Positions 31,621-42,614 of a stretch of DNA of 64,000 bases are shown piece after piece. Source of the stretch: Lunularia cruciata (Eukaryota; Streptophyta; Marchantiopsida; Lunulariales; Lunulariaceae); assembly GCA_948567375.1 (NCBI GenBank), contig OX419762.1, forward strand, positions 38,049,034 through 38,113,033, written 5' to 3'. Position numbers and translations under genes: made by a program. Below the pieces are notes generated by a model. It saw only the letters and a list, made by a program, of their open reading frames with translations, was not told the origin of the DNA and did no database searches. The stretch's first letter is position 1. Every line of letters starts with the position of its first letter.

Positions 31621-32319
31621 TACAATACAATCATTATGGACTTAAAATGTATAGGTACTAAGTACGTGATGGTGGATGTTTCTTTTTCCAAATCTAAGCT
31701 ATTTTAAACTTTGTTTTATCATCTAATTTGGGGTAGATCTTGGAGTAGAGTCATGTGGTTGGACTAAATAACTACAAAATTTTGCACAAGAATATAATTA
31801 CATCATCTAATTAGGCATTTTTACTAATTTGGACTAAAGTATGCATGGAGATGAATTTGGTTCAAATGCATGACTCTCTTCCAAGAAGATATGATTGTAC
31901 TTCCCTGATGAAAAATTTGCAGGGATGTATCATAAACTCTTGACTTTTCATGGAGGATATGTTCCCATTCTCTTGCCTTGGCATTCCTTCTCATATGATC
32001 GTATTTTTCTCTCTAGAAAAGAAGCTTGTAAGATCCCATTGTACTTCCTTGCCAACAATTCTTAGTGAACATTCTTGTTCTCCTATCTAGTCATCCTTCT
32101 TGTGTAGAGGCTTCCTAAGTAAAACCTTCCCAAATAAAACCTTAAAGGACATTTTCACAATTTTCTTGGAGGTATCCTTCAATATTTTAAAGTCTTGTAG
32201 AATTCATAAATTTTGAGTAACCATGGCAGCTTCAAATTTGACATTCTTTAAGAAGAAGTAAGTAGTTTGCATTAGCAGATGGCGCTATTTCTAGGCTGAG
32301 AATGATGAACAGAGCTATG
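31621..32319. other. Unassigned interval
   Basis: AT-rich sequence with no recognisable gene. It may include decayed 3' sequence of the non-LTR element at 32320 or of the integrase fragment at 31260. Confidence 0.4.
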
Positions 32320-32880
32320 TTAGAGTAGAAAGTGACCGCATAGAAAAAATGAAGGATAGGAAGACCTCACCAAGCCATACAAAGGAGAGATAAAAAAGGT
32401 AAAATGGGACTGAGTCCCAATAGATTCTATATGAGAAATATGCCCTACTGCACCTAAGATATCTGATCTATGCAAGTTGTACGGTCTACACACAATTAGA
32501 GCATCCAAAGAAACATCACCTAATGTGATTTTCTTCCTATGGATTGCACCAGCAACTGCCCTCTATAGAGCAATGGACACATGCTGTCTAAAATATGCTA
32601 CAAAGCATGAGAGTGAGAGTGGTATTCCTTGGTACCTAACATGATAAGCTCTCATGCACTCCTAACAAATGTGTCAAATGTCGTGTCCATCACTCCATAT
32701 AACTCCAAGGCTAGAGGAAAAAAGAGGTGAACTCGTTGCATGCACCTATACTTGGAGACCTTGTCACCTGTTGCTGCACTCACCGCCCATCCAAGTGGAT
32801 GAATTAATCACTCCCTCCAAAATTGTATCCCATATAGGGTCTATAACCATGACATCCACTATTGGCACCTGATCATCTTA
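32320..32880 (-). pseudogene. R2-like endonuclease-like C-terminus
   Basis: Directly after the Cys-His region the reading continues KIDLYLV, stop, DDQVPIVDVMVIDP. The spacing of Asp residues (IDLYL ... VDVMVID) resembles the PD-(D/E)xK-type core used by restriction-like endonucleases of R2 elements. Further on, RKKITLGDVSLDALIV and LHRSDILGAVGHISHI end the protein. The same tail is recognisable in the 44-kb copy. The endonuclease assignment is by architecture. Confidence 0.5.
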
Positions 32881-33174
32881 AACCAAATATAAGTCTATCT
32901 TGACATGTGTCATTTGCAAAGCATACAAACGCTCCCTCCAAGCCAAGTATCTACTCTCTTGTGCCATAGCAAACACTATGTCCCTAATAGCATCATGGGT
33001 AGCTATCCTCTCTCCTCCAAAAGGACACCATGTCATGTGGACTGTTATTGCATCTAGTATAGAACCACACTCACAAGTGAGTAATAAAGATGCATATGGG
33101 TGGACCAAACCTAGGTGAAACCTCATCGTTGTAGAGAAAGTAGTTGATGCAAGTTGGAATGCCCTAATGCACAA
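32878..33174 (-). pseudogene. R2-like CCHC segment
   Basis: A 98-codon stretch has LGLVHPYASLLLTCECG, then a CXCX8HX4C arrangement (CECGSILDAITVHMTWC) and FGGERIATHDAIRDI. In R2-type elements the post-RT CCHC motif is likewise followed by an R-x-x-x-HD-x-I helix. The + strand copy at 44319 has the same residues. Confidence 0.65.
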
Positions 33175-33405
33175 TCAAGCTAGGATCCAAGACCTTGCAT
33201 CCTTGCCAGAGCAAGAGCACATATGTGCTCTAGTAGCTTGAGGAATGGATGAGTTGACTAAGAGAGAATATAGCATATGATCACACTTTTGCTCCATCAA
33301 GGAAGGTTGTAAACCTCTAGTTGAATTTGACAATAGTGAAGCAAAAGGTGGAAAATCCTTTCATGCCCATAGAGATAGACTATCTCTTGTTAGCCAAAAT
33401 AAAAT

Positions 33406-33876
33406 CTAGACAAAAAAGGATCCTTTTTCCACCTCTATCACATAAGTCTCCAAAACCAGCCTACCAACAAGCACAAAACAAGAGGAAAGTAGGGGTGCCA
33501 AGAGGGCCCAACTACCCAAAAACCATATAGGTGTCATCTCCTCCATATATAGCAAGCTAACTCCTCTATATGAGATTGGTAGAGCCGTCTGTCTACGTGC
33601 CAAATCCCTTGTCACACACTCAAATGTCCTTGGTCCAATAATATCACCAACGATTCCCATAATCCTCCTATCAAATGCTCTCAAATGTGATAGGAAGGAC
33701 GGTGAGGGGGGAACTACACAAATGAGGTAGGATGGTTGACGAGCAATATTGGAGGAGAGTAAACCAAATGCCACTTGTGGATCTCCTAGTAATGGAAGGT
33801 CATCCACATGGAGAATAGCCTCTGCAAGGGCAACATCTAAGAAGCGTGTGACAAAATCCTCCGATCCTATTGGCAC
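33406..33876 (-). pseudogene. R2-like post-RT region
   Basis: The longest open piece (156 codons) contains PSFLSHLRAFDRRIMGIVGDIIG and ISYRGVSLLYMEEMTPIWFLGSWAL. I recognise this as part of a family repeated in several plant genomes alongside the RT below, but I know no enzymatic role for it. Confidence 0.6.
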
Positions 33877-33925
33877 TCCAAGAACATGAAGTCCATTTGT
33901 GGATGTGATACATCCCTCTAGAAGC

Positions 33926-34330
33926 TCAAGGTTGGGACCTTATACCTAAAGGGGGCCATGCCCTGCAGTTTGACACCTTGACTTTCAAGCTTACTAGATG
34001 TAGCTTGGTAGTCAAGTAGTCAAAGGTCTGTCTAATCTGATATATAGAGCACACAATGTGTGTATCATCTGCCAAGGAGGAAAATACACAACATGGCATG
34101 GCCAAAGTAGTAGATAAGAGAGCTCTAAAGTGATCCATGGTAAGTAAGGGTCCCCCAAAGGATCTACATGACATGTACCAACAATTGACTCCAAGACGAT
34201 GACTCCCTCTTGTGAACCATTGTGCTGGTAGTAAAGGGAAGCACAAGAGCCATAAAAAGACCTCACCAAAGGAATGAGACTTGCAAAGGATCCACTAGCC
34301 ACCCTAAGCTCTCTAAAGATGGATGCCTAT
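33926..34330 (-). pseudogene. R2-like reverse transcriptase core
   Basis: Overlapping frames carry LLTMDHFRALLSTTLAMPCC and then SLADDTHIV, where the ADD triplet is the RT catalytic box ([YFL]xDD). This is followed by LVSLKVKVSNCRAW, resembling the non-LTR RT strand after the box (GL.vn..Ks). It copies element RNA at a nicked target in working relatives. Confidence 0.65.
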
Positions 34331-35405
34331 GAGATGCGATTAAGCGTTCTCAACATCCACCTATAAGATGAACCACTCCAGATGGATATCTAAGAATGCT
34401 CTAATGCTTGGAGATATAGCCTCACATCCTCCAAGTGTAGCCACTCCAAACTGATGTGGACTAAGATGCTATCAAAAGTGAGAATGATGTTGAAGGACAA
34501 TGGTACGACTAACCAAAAACAAAAAGATCTCTCCAATAACAATTGGTCTAATGCCCCCTATATCCTTCTCCATTGCAAGAAGTCGACTAGCACCTAACAC
34601 CTGACTAATAGACATAGGAATGTCTCCTCTCACTACTACAACAACCACCTAAAGCAACTTGGTAAAACCACTAGAAGGATCATCTGCCTTAAAACAATCC
34701 CTGAGGTGCTCAAAAACCATCCCTTACAAGCCCCTTGAGGAAAGGCAAGGAGTAGTGCACAATGCTTGTGCAAACAATGACCTATTAAGACATACAGGTT
34801 GTGCAAGCTAATAATCTAAGACCTCTAGTGGTAGTCCCTCTACTTCTATAGGATGTAGTGAGCGTAGGGAAGAGATAGTCTCATCAGTATGACTCACCAT
34901 AGACAAAGGGTATAGCACTTGTGCTACTCTACTAAACTCTCCCGCCTAACACAATGTCCTACACCATCGTAATTGAGTGGGCTTTGTGGTATCTTGTGGT
35001 GATGCTTGTCTCCTAAATCATGTAGCCCTAATAGACTCCTCTTGAAGGGCCACCCAATCCTCCACTTGGAATCAATACAATCCAGCAGCTACCTCTCTAT
35101 GCCCCATACGTCCTCCTCTAGCATAACAAAGATACCATCAAGGGAGTAAGAGGAATAAGAACCATGCTAACTCGTCCAAGGAATCATGTGCCAAACAATC
35201 AAGTGGTAGGCAAAAATCCTATCTAGCCTCATCATGGAGTGTGCGGGGTAGCCTAGGAATAGACGTGGACATGGAAAACTAGTCTCAAATAACCCCAAAA
35301 TGAAACCCGCTTGAGAAGCTAACCATTCCCACGACTTGATTGGTATCCTTGGAACAATCAACAAAGGGATAGAAGAAGCATGTATAATCTTGAGTGTCAC
35401 TTCTG
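34331..35405 (-). pseudogene. R2-like RT N-terminal part, decayed
   Basis: No single frame stays open. The 35167-35442 frame (91 codons) lies between the zinc finger and RT. Its continuity with both neighbours supports one original ORF, but no motif is clear. Confidence 0.45.
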
Positions 35406-35654
35406 TCAATGTGGTCTCACGTGGGCATCCCAAGTGGTCCAATCATTGTCCTTGTACATCCTTCCCACATGGGTCTTTACCCCTTGCAAGGTAAAGTGTT
35501 GGTGACACACCGGGCATGGTGTATCTTGAGCCGCTCTAGGCGACCCCACATGGAAAGGTGAAGCCATGGCTAGCACAAGAATAATGATAGTAACACATGA
35601 TGCTTCTCTCCATATCTCCTCATATCTGCAAAACCACAACCCCTCACATCCCAA
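35406..35654 (-). pseudogene. R2-like N-terminal zinc finger
   Basis: The frame reads CPVCHQHFTLQGVKTHVGRM, a C-x2-C ... H pattern with the last His position apparently changed. A single N-terminal C2H2 finger is typical of site-specific non-LTR elements, where it helps recognise the target. Confidence 0.55.
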
Positions 35655-35660
35655 ATTACA

Positions 35661-38180
35661 TAAGAAAACAATCTCTCAAAACCCTAAAAACTATAAACTC
35701 TCATAAATTTTAATTTCCATCTCCAGAATTTTCAAGCTAAATTCTGGACTTTAATCATGAAAACCAAGAGATTACAAATGAAAATTCCCAACCCATCACT
35801 CTCAATGTGTAATGATCAATCTAAAACCTAAAAAAGCTAAAAATTCTCATAACTTTCTACTCAATTCTCCGTAGTCTTCAATCTAGGTACCAATGGAACC
35901 AAAATTGAAAAAAGAAGAGAATAGACTATTCACTCAAGTGCTATATGCTAGAGAGTACTCGGAAATTATAGATATATCTTCTCACATCTCTCCTTCTCCT
36001 CTCCCATCTCCCCACTCTCATGCATGCAATTTCTAGTAGTAGTAGCTATGTTTGGGGACAAGAACAATGGACGAACATAGAATGGGATGACGGACAACAG
36101 GGGGACACACTCCAAAAAATGGAATTTCCGCCACGTACATCATGAATGAGGCTTATTCTAGTAGGGATTTAAGAGTTGAATGGCACCAATGCAAAGGACC
36201 TAGATTTTTTTTGTTGTGAAAATTTAGTTGCTCTTGCACTTATATATAATTTTGTTAAGTTATAATTCAAGCATAATTCTCCTAACCCTAAAAGTCCTCA
36301 GGTTTGGTCTTTCAATATAAAGTACATCATGTCAATATAATAGAAAAATTATATACATATTCATATATTTTCTTAATATATATTGTACATTATATAATTT
36401 TTCTATGGAAGTAAGTTTTGTTGCTGATTACTCCACAATCTCTTAGAAATTTCTTGATTAAATATTCTTTCCTATGGAAACGAGTTTCCTTGCCAATATA
36501 AGTCTTTGGACCAAAAACAAACAAGATCCATCCACCCGTACTACGACTCTAGTGACTTAAGTTAAAGGAATTGAGGTGAAACTCATAGCTCTTTCCTCTA
36601 TGTCAAGCGATTTTACTTTGCCTAAAAGATCGCATAGAATTTCCTAGGAGTACTAGATTTGGTCAAATAAACCTTAGAACCAGCATTAAGTCCCCATAAA
36701 TTGAAATCGCCAACTACATATGCTTCATATTCATGGTATTTAAATATTTCAAGATCCATTTCAAATTTCATTTTGTAAGGGATTCTTTATTCTTCAACAT
36801 CTGAATCTTGAATACCTTTAGTTGGATAGTCTGTGTAAAATCCACCAATACATGAAAGGATTTTCATCCTTTTTGAGTTGTCTCAAAGCACTCTTGGATT
36901 CAAATCTCTAAAATATTTTTCAACAAAGTATAAGTTGTATTGAAATATAGATTGTGATAATGAATAATCCCATCTTTATCAAATCCCACCATTAAAAAAT
37001 ACATTAAATCACATGAGTATTATCCTCTTTTAACTCACTTCCTCGCATCAATATCCTAATCTTCATCGACCACATCAGTGATTTTTCCTCAAAATTTCTT
37101 CATGAATTGAAGCTTTGAACTCCTTGCCACTTTTTGTCATCACTTGTAGCGTTCCACCATCTTTTATTACAGAACTTTAGATTGCCTCAAGTTTTTGAAG
37201 ATAGATATTAAGAATGCCATCATTAATACAGAAAAGGAGAAAAAAGTGAAGATTAACTCACTGAAAATAATTGCAAGGAGCAAGTAAGTGAAATTCCAAC
37301 ATAACATTCCCTCTTAACTTGAATTCTAATTTTACACCTATTTATCTTGATTCATGTTTACGGATTCTGTACAGGTGATCTTCAAAGGTTGTCTATAATT
37401 TATGGCTAGTCGGTAAAACTTTTATGAACTCCTTTATAATACTTGCTAAAAAGTGATTAATCTTCCCATAAATAGCATGTAGTTATTTTTATCGATATTT
37501 TAAGGTAGCAAACACTGGTATAGAAATCCATTATCAAGGAGGTAAATTTCTGTGACGATTTGTGATCTTTTACAAAAGCAATATTGCTGTTATATTTCCG
37601 AGTTTATGTGAGGACTCGTTGAGTAATTGACTTTACACCGAGATTTGGGCTTCTGTTTTTCTACAAAATCCAAAGCTTCTGATTTAGATCGTTGTTATTT
37701 CATGATTATTTGGAAAGGGCTAAGATGCAGATTCTATTTAGTTCATTATTTTACCCAATACAATGCGTTTTGCTGCTTTAGCTAAACTTATTTGGAGTAA
37801 GTTTAGAGTGTTTGCCCTATCACACTCTTCTTCGAAACAACTTTACGATCCAAATGTTGAGAAACCCATGTATGAGTGATTTTAGGTAGATAGCCCGTTT
37901 ATGGCGCAAATTTTGAACGGACTATTGAGATTCTCGTCGAACCAAATTCGGAGGTCACCAAAATCCTAATCCTTAGTCTTTTGCTATGTTAAATAACGAA
38001 GAAAATAGTATTCAACCTGATGCTTGTTCAATTCCATTTAGTATTCTGTCACTTGACGAGCAGTGCATACTCTTGACCCAGAACCAGTTTGGAAACAAGG
38101 AAATAAACATGAAAGGCATTTTGTGGGTACGAGCAGTATCCAGCCCTCTGGGATACTTATACGAGATACATAAGCCAGAT
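35661..38180. other. Intergenic, AT-rich
   Basis: No element or gene recognised. A 106-codon + strand frame at 37986-38306 has no recognisable domain, and its codon use does not stand out. The interval ends near the likely 3' end of the inhibitor locus. Confidence 0.5.
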
Positions 38181-38185
38181 TTATT
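38180..38185 (-). terminator. Possible poly(A) signal after exon 2b
   Basis: AATAAA on the minus strand about 140 nt past the exon 2b stop. Confidence 0.35.
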
Positions 38186-38324
38186 GAATCAGATGAGGAA
38201 TATCTGGCTACAGTGCAAGTTTCATCTGATGATGATATATATACAGTACGATATCATCAGAATGGCCAAATGGGCCATGTTACATGTAAACAGAGATGTC
38301 CTTTGAGTCACTAATGTATACTAC

Positions 38325-38521
38325 TTAACCAAGTTTAGGAGTCACAGCCACATTTCCCAATTTGTCCACATCCAGAAACACACGATCCAATCTGTAGTCC
38401 TTGGTACGAGGAAATCCTTTAGGTCCGTATACCACCGTCACACCAAGCTGTTCAGCTGTAATTGCTTCGATAGCCTTCTGGAAGGCTATACCCACAAGTT
38501 CTCTCCATCCAGGGTTCACAC
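38325..38521 (-). CDS. Potato inhibitor I exon 2b (Lys reactive site)
   Basis: The exon encodes 64 residues plus stop of a potato inhibitor type I (MEROPS I13) domain. It has the W-R-E-LVG start, a helix (AFQKAIEAITAE), the strand VTVVYGPKG, the reactive loop FPRTK-DYRLDRV and the closing VDKLGNVAVTPKLG. Aligned on eglin-type inhibitors, P1 is Lys and P1' is Asp, which would suit trypsin-like proteases. It begins after a good acceptor (TTTCCTGCTCAG) with two bases of a split codon, so it needs a phase-1 donor upstream. The only fitting signal-peptide exon seen is at 39313-39412. It is therefore an alternative last exon of that gene or the remainder of a duplicated gene that lost exon 1. Joined to exon 1 it would give 98 residues. 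Confidence 0.75.
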
Positions 38522-38744
38522 CTGAGCAGGAAAGATTTTGCTTGTAAGGCATAATCTTTTCATGGCTTCTAATCTGCTACCATATTTCAAGATGCCAATC
38601 CCAGACATAATTTTGAGGACTTCTAAATACTAACCCTTGTGTTCCAAGCAGTTTCCTCAAGAAGATTCGCAAACTTTCGCTCATAAAGAGTGAGCATTAG
38701 GAAACTTGTGTACTTACTTGTGTTGATAATATTATTATAAATAA

Positions 38745-38750
38745 TTTATT
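38745..38750 (-). terminator. Possible poly(A) signal after exon 2a
   Basis: A minus-strand AATAAA-like hexamer (from the TTTATT stretch near 38745-38750) lies about 215 nt past the exon 2a stop and before exon 2b. Use of it would end the 2a transcript before exon 2b. Confidence 0.3.
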
Positions 38751-38964
38751 TCTAGTCTTTATCGTTGCTTGTGCTTTCCGTAATCTGACATTACTGCTCT
38801 TTGCAACCTGTGAGTGTAGATGAAACTTGAATATTCAACCCGGAAATGACAACTACTGTCGATTAGGATGCAATGATATATGTCAAGCACGTTGAAACTC
38901 TCACCGGCAGCTGCATCACCCTATGACAACACACAATTGAAAGCAGGTCCTTCAAGATCAGAAT

Positions 38965-39412
38965 TCATTGGTAAGAAAACGTACGGTTGAAGTGATATGG
39001 GCCTCGTTGAGGAATGCCCACAACGCGATCATTCCCATCTGTGTATACCCAAACATCTTCAGGTTTCCCACCATCAAATGGGGGAGAACCGCCATCACGG
39101 GGCGCTTCAGTGCGGACTCTTACTCCCTGAGATTCAATTGCCTTAACAACCTCGTCCACATTTCCACCAGCAAACTCTGGCCAGGCGTTCTTCACGCTTC
39201 CTGGAGAACCATCTACAATTGTGAGAGCAAGCCCTGGAATTCGGTCCAATAAACACGACATGTGTGGATAGATATAATTTGAGCGTAGTATCGGGTTGAA
39301 GCTCATACTGACCTCTTTCATTGAAGTCTTTGTACTTCAACGCGTTAGAAGTCTGGACGCCCAAGAGGAAAACAAACTGGATAACCAAGAGAATAGAAGC
39401 AATGCGGATCAT
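38965..39412 (-). CDS. Secreted potato inhibitor I gene (exons 1 and 2a)
   Basis: A two-exon serine-protease inhibitor of family I13. Exon 1 (39412-39313) starts MIRIAS and encodes a classic signal peptide with a leucine/valine/phenylalanine core ending near TSNA. It ends AAAGAG|GTCAGT. The intron (39312-39213) closes with ATTGTAG. Exon 2a (39212-38965) restores the frame after a phase-1 split Asp codon, giving 115 residues. The domain has W-P-E-FAGG, a VDEVVKAIES helix, VRVRTEAPRDGGSPPF-DGG as reactive loop and VVGIPQRG at the end. By alignment P1 is probably Phe, suggesting chymotrypsin-like or subtilisin targets, though the loop is unusual. No cysteines remain in the mature part, as in most of the family. 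The protein should be secreted and act in defence against microbial or herbivore proteases. The ATG at 39412 was chosen over one at 39550 because the signal peptide starts there. Confidence 0.85.
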
Positions 39413-39697
39413 TGTGAAGTCTGTGCTCCGGCCACTGCCAGCAAAACAAACACATTCATAGTGAGTGCAAATCAGAAACGTTCTATCAGAATTTGCCCAT
39501 CGATCATCTTGCTTGAAACTAGTCCTTGCATCAGCTCGTAACAGGCTCAATCAGTCGACCTACAATTTTACCTTAACAGTAGACTCATTCCTCTAGACGT
39601 TTCAGTTCGTCAAGACGCTTGTTCAATTCCTTGATTGAGTCAGATATCGAATGACGGTTGTGCCACGGGCTGACTTCTCCGAGCAGGGACTACGAAC

Positions 39698-39704
39698 TTT
39701 TATA
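39698..39704 (-). promoter_or_regulatory. Candidate TATA box of inhibitor gene
   Basis: Minus-strand TATAAAA, about 286 nt upstream of the chosen ATG. It predicts transcription from roughly 39670 and a 5' UTR near 260 nt. Confidence 0.45.
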
Positions 39705-41335
39705 TGGCAAGATCGAGGGCCACTTCCTCTACCCAAAAGATTAACTTTCCGGTAAGTGAAACAAGTACAAGCCAAAGTTAGAGACCACAATCTATCGATA
39801 TCAATTATTGTGGATTGTATTCAATCAAACATGGACTGGTCTAGTTTCCAAACATAGGACGTAGAGCGTAAAGCGAACATATATACAGAGTTGATTCGAC
39901 GTGGAGAAACTTGTCAACGGCCACCGGCAACGCCTTTGCTTCTGGAAAGCAGTTCTAACTTGTAGTGATGCAGATACTGACGACGAAGCTCCACAGTAAC
40001 ATCTGATCCGGTTCGTTTCTCAGATAGACAGGTTCGAATGGGTCGAGTGTTTGGCATGGACAGTACACGTCTTGGAAAATCTTATGGATCAGTGGGGCCG
40101 GCTGACTCCTTCGATAAACTCCCCCAATCAGATTGACACAACGTAAACGTTGACTTATCAAAAGACGAAGCTTACAGTAATTTGATCGATTTGGCTTACG
40201 TCACTTGCTCGAGATCTTCGTCAAATTATCGCGGTCCTGCAGTAGGAACTACTGTATAAGAAACGATGTCCCAATCTTTACCCTTTGTGTCGTACTCCGG
40301 GAACTTGAGTGAATTTCTACCCGAGTCGTGGTCTTAATGAGGGCACCGGAACCTGCCAAACGATAAAAAGAATTTGGCGAAGAAGATCGTGGCGCACGGT
40401 TACCCGTAATTACCGGGTTTGGTTGTTTCCGAAGAACCCCGTGCTGTGCAGTAGACGGAGAGAGGATTCAAACCAACTCGTGGGAAAGATTGGAGGAATG
40501 TAAGGCTGATAATGTCTGCCAGAGAACATCTGTGGTCCATGTCTTTACCATCATATCATCTGGTACAATGTTTCTCCTTAGCTTCATCTGTAATGGATCC
40601 ATTACGAGAACCCTTGTGTGGATCTACTGCCAAAATGCAAACCTGGGCGACCGAGGGGTGTTGAAAAGATTAATCCATCGTAATTGAAGTTACGACATTT
40701 TGAGGGCTCAAGCAGACGGTCTTTGAGACGTACCAAGGATTGGAATACCGTTAGTTATTGTCAAAAGGAGAGAAGTTCCGCATACAGTGAGTCATGAATT
40801 TGAATTAGGAAGCCGGCTAGAATAGTCACGATTTGCAACATTTTTACAGCTTCTAATATGATACACAAAATGGACACCTTTAAGCCTTGTCATTCGATTG
40901 TCCACGGCCGTACAAGAATCGTATTGATGAACAATTCGGAAGACTTAGTGCACATTGTGAACACTTAGAGTTTCACAAGAGTCTGCATTGTAATCCTTTT
41001 CTTGATGGGTTTTTAGTTTCTACAGGAGTTGAAACCGTAGCCACAGCTTAACGTTGATTTCTTGCTAATTTGCTCAATACTTCTCACTTCCTGAGGCAAA
41101 GAATTTGCTGAGCAATCATTCCATACGTTTTGATCGTCTAGCTCCATTATCTAACGCGTACTGGAACGGCCCGGTGCCCGCTCTCAGGACTTCACTGCCA
41201 AACCTCTCACTGATGGTCGACCAACTCCGCCGCCCGTTGGAATGGAATCCACGTCATGACAGCGTGTTCTGGCTATTCGAATGTGTGATGTAGTTTCAGA
41301 CGAATTGGGCAATTAGAGGCTTCAATCTTTTTCCC
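39705..41335. other. Unassigned interval upstream of inhibitor gene
   Basis: Base composition is more balanced than in the transposon zones, but no gene is recognised. Short + strand frames at 40309-40503, 40490-40687 and 41105-41293 have no family features. The part next to 39705 is likely inhibitor promoter. Confidence 0.45.
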
Positions 41336-41464
41336 CTGTCCGGGGAAAATGGTGCAATATAGCATTGGTTCAATTACGAAAAGAAAATCTGAGTCAAATA
41401 GTACATCCAGAAGGAAAAATTAAAAAACATAAAACAAGAAAATGTAAAAATAATAAGAGCACTA

Positions 41465-41800
41465 AGGTTCGTGGAAAATATGCCAAGCCTCATATCATGT
41501 TGACTGGTTAGTCAACATGCTATAGGGCTTGGCAACCGTAGTATACTCTTAACGAAAAAAGAAGAATGTAAAGTATAAAAGTATGGAAAGAAGTTAAAGG
41601 CACAAGATCCTCGGAAAAGTACAAAGCCCCTCATTAAAGAAGAGCATGATAACTAACCAAACGTAATATACCTGAAGGAGAAAAGAGAATACAAGGTAAC
41701 AAAAACAAAAAGCCAAAAACAAAAAGAAAAGTAGAAAGCCTCCGGGAAAGGGCAAAGCCCCGTACCAAAGAAAATAATGTTTACTAACCACACAGCAGTA
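41465..41800. repeat. Three degenerate ~135-bp modules
   Basis: Three spaced modules share a word like CCGGGAAAGGGCAAAGCCCC followed 30-40 bases later by TTACTAACC-like sequence (near 41470, 41607 and 41737). The first contains a strong hairpin listed separately. No open frame is shared. Confidence 0.5.
41481..41534. repeat. 54-nt hairpin
   Basis: Outer arms TGCCAAGCC / GGCTTGGCA are nine perfect pairs. Inner arms CATGTTGACT / AGTCAACATG are ten perfect pairs around a GGTT loop, with six imperfect positions between. A stem of this quality is unlikely by chance and could be a small-RNA precursor or the core of a tiny inverted-repeat element. Confidence 0.7.
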
Positions 41801-42500
41801 AACAAACTAAAAAAGGTTAGTGCATAATCTCATGCTGTATAGACCATACGACTTGTTCAAATATCGCATAGTTCAAATATCTTTAGTGTGATAGAGTAGA
41901 TTCCTCTTACCCATACTATTAGTATTAGGGTTTGATTCCATTTGATGGGTCTCGGTCTTCTTATCCTTCTTGTTATCACACGCGATCACTTTCTCTCAAT
42001 CTTCATGATAAAGATCTTCTAAGAAACATAGTAATATAGGAAAACAAGAAGGATGCGAACAGGAGCCTCCATTGCCGATATATACCTACGGAAACTCATG
42101 CTTAAGAGCAATAAAAGGATTTCCAATATTGGTTTCTTACATCCCGTAAAGATTCCATACAAAGTTTTATTGGGTTTGACCGAATGGCTATAGGATTTCA
42201 CTGGAATGGCTTCGAGATGTAATGGGGAGATGTGTTTTCTCTTACAGTTGATGCCCATAGCCATCAAATTTTACAGGGTGATTTCGAGGTCTTTTTATGT
42301 GATTTTTGGGCTGCGGGATTTCCATAACGTGTTATTAGTAATATTAAGGATAATTTTATTAATTAATCTAAAATTTATATTCCATAAACTTCAATAAAAA
42401 TATTATTTCTATTTGTATTAATTCAAATGTCAACTTATATATGTCTATTTTGCGGATGATTTTTTCTCTCATTTTCTGTGGGAGTGTTCAGTTCTTGCAT

Positions 42501-42614
42501 CAACGTAAATTATTTTCCTTACTATTGAGTAAAATTCATTTTCTTTATTTCCCCGACCAACGTAAATTATTTTCCTTACTATTGAGTAAAATTCATTTTC
42601 TTTATTTTCCCCTA
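42501..42614 (+). repeat. 57-bp tandem duplication
   Basis: CAACGTAAATTATTTTCCTT begins at 42501 and 42558, and the two units are almost identical for 57 bp. The unit is a multiple of three but the encoded 19-residue repeat resembles nothing known. Confidence 0.9.

Larger units (their letters stand above)
32320..35660 (-). mobile_element. R2-like non-LTR retrotransposon remnant
   Basis: Ordered minus-strand pieces fit one roughly 1100-codon ORF. These are an N-terminal zinc finger (35406-35654), a reverse transcriptase with LADD box (33926-34246), a post-RT region (33406-33876), a Cys-His motif followed by RIATHDAIRDI (32878-33174), and an endonuclease-like tail down to about 32320. The order zinc finger, RT, CCHC, restriction-like endonuclease is that of R2/NeSL/HERO-type non-LTR elements. 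Many stops and frameshifts make it dead. No LTRs are seen. A second copy of the C-terminal part is at 44140-44960. Confidence 0.7.

Noticed and set aside
37986-38306. 106-codon + strand ORF next to the inhibitor locus
   Set aside because: No domain, no splice or promoter context, and it overlaps the expected 3' region of exon 2b on the other strand.
38640-38705. Possible first exon for inhibitor exon 2b (an ATG followed by about 21 codons and a GTTAGT donor on the minus strand)
   Set aside because: The donor leaves the wrong phase for exon 2b and the peptide is not a signal sequence.
40030-40045. GGTTCGAATGG word like a tRNA T-arm
   Set aside because: No matching acceptor stem, D-arm or anticodon arm within 75 bases on either side.
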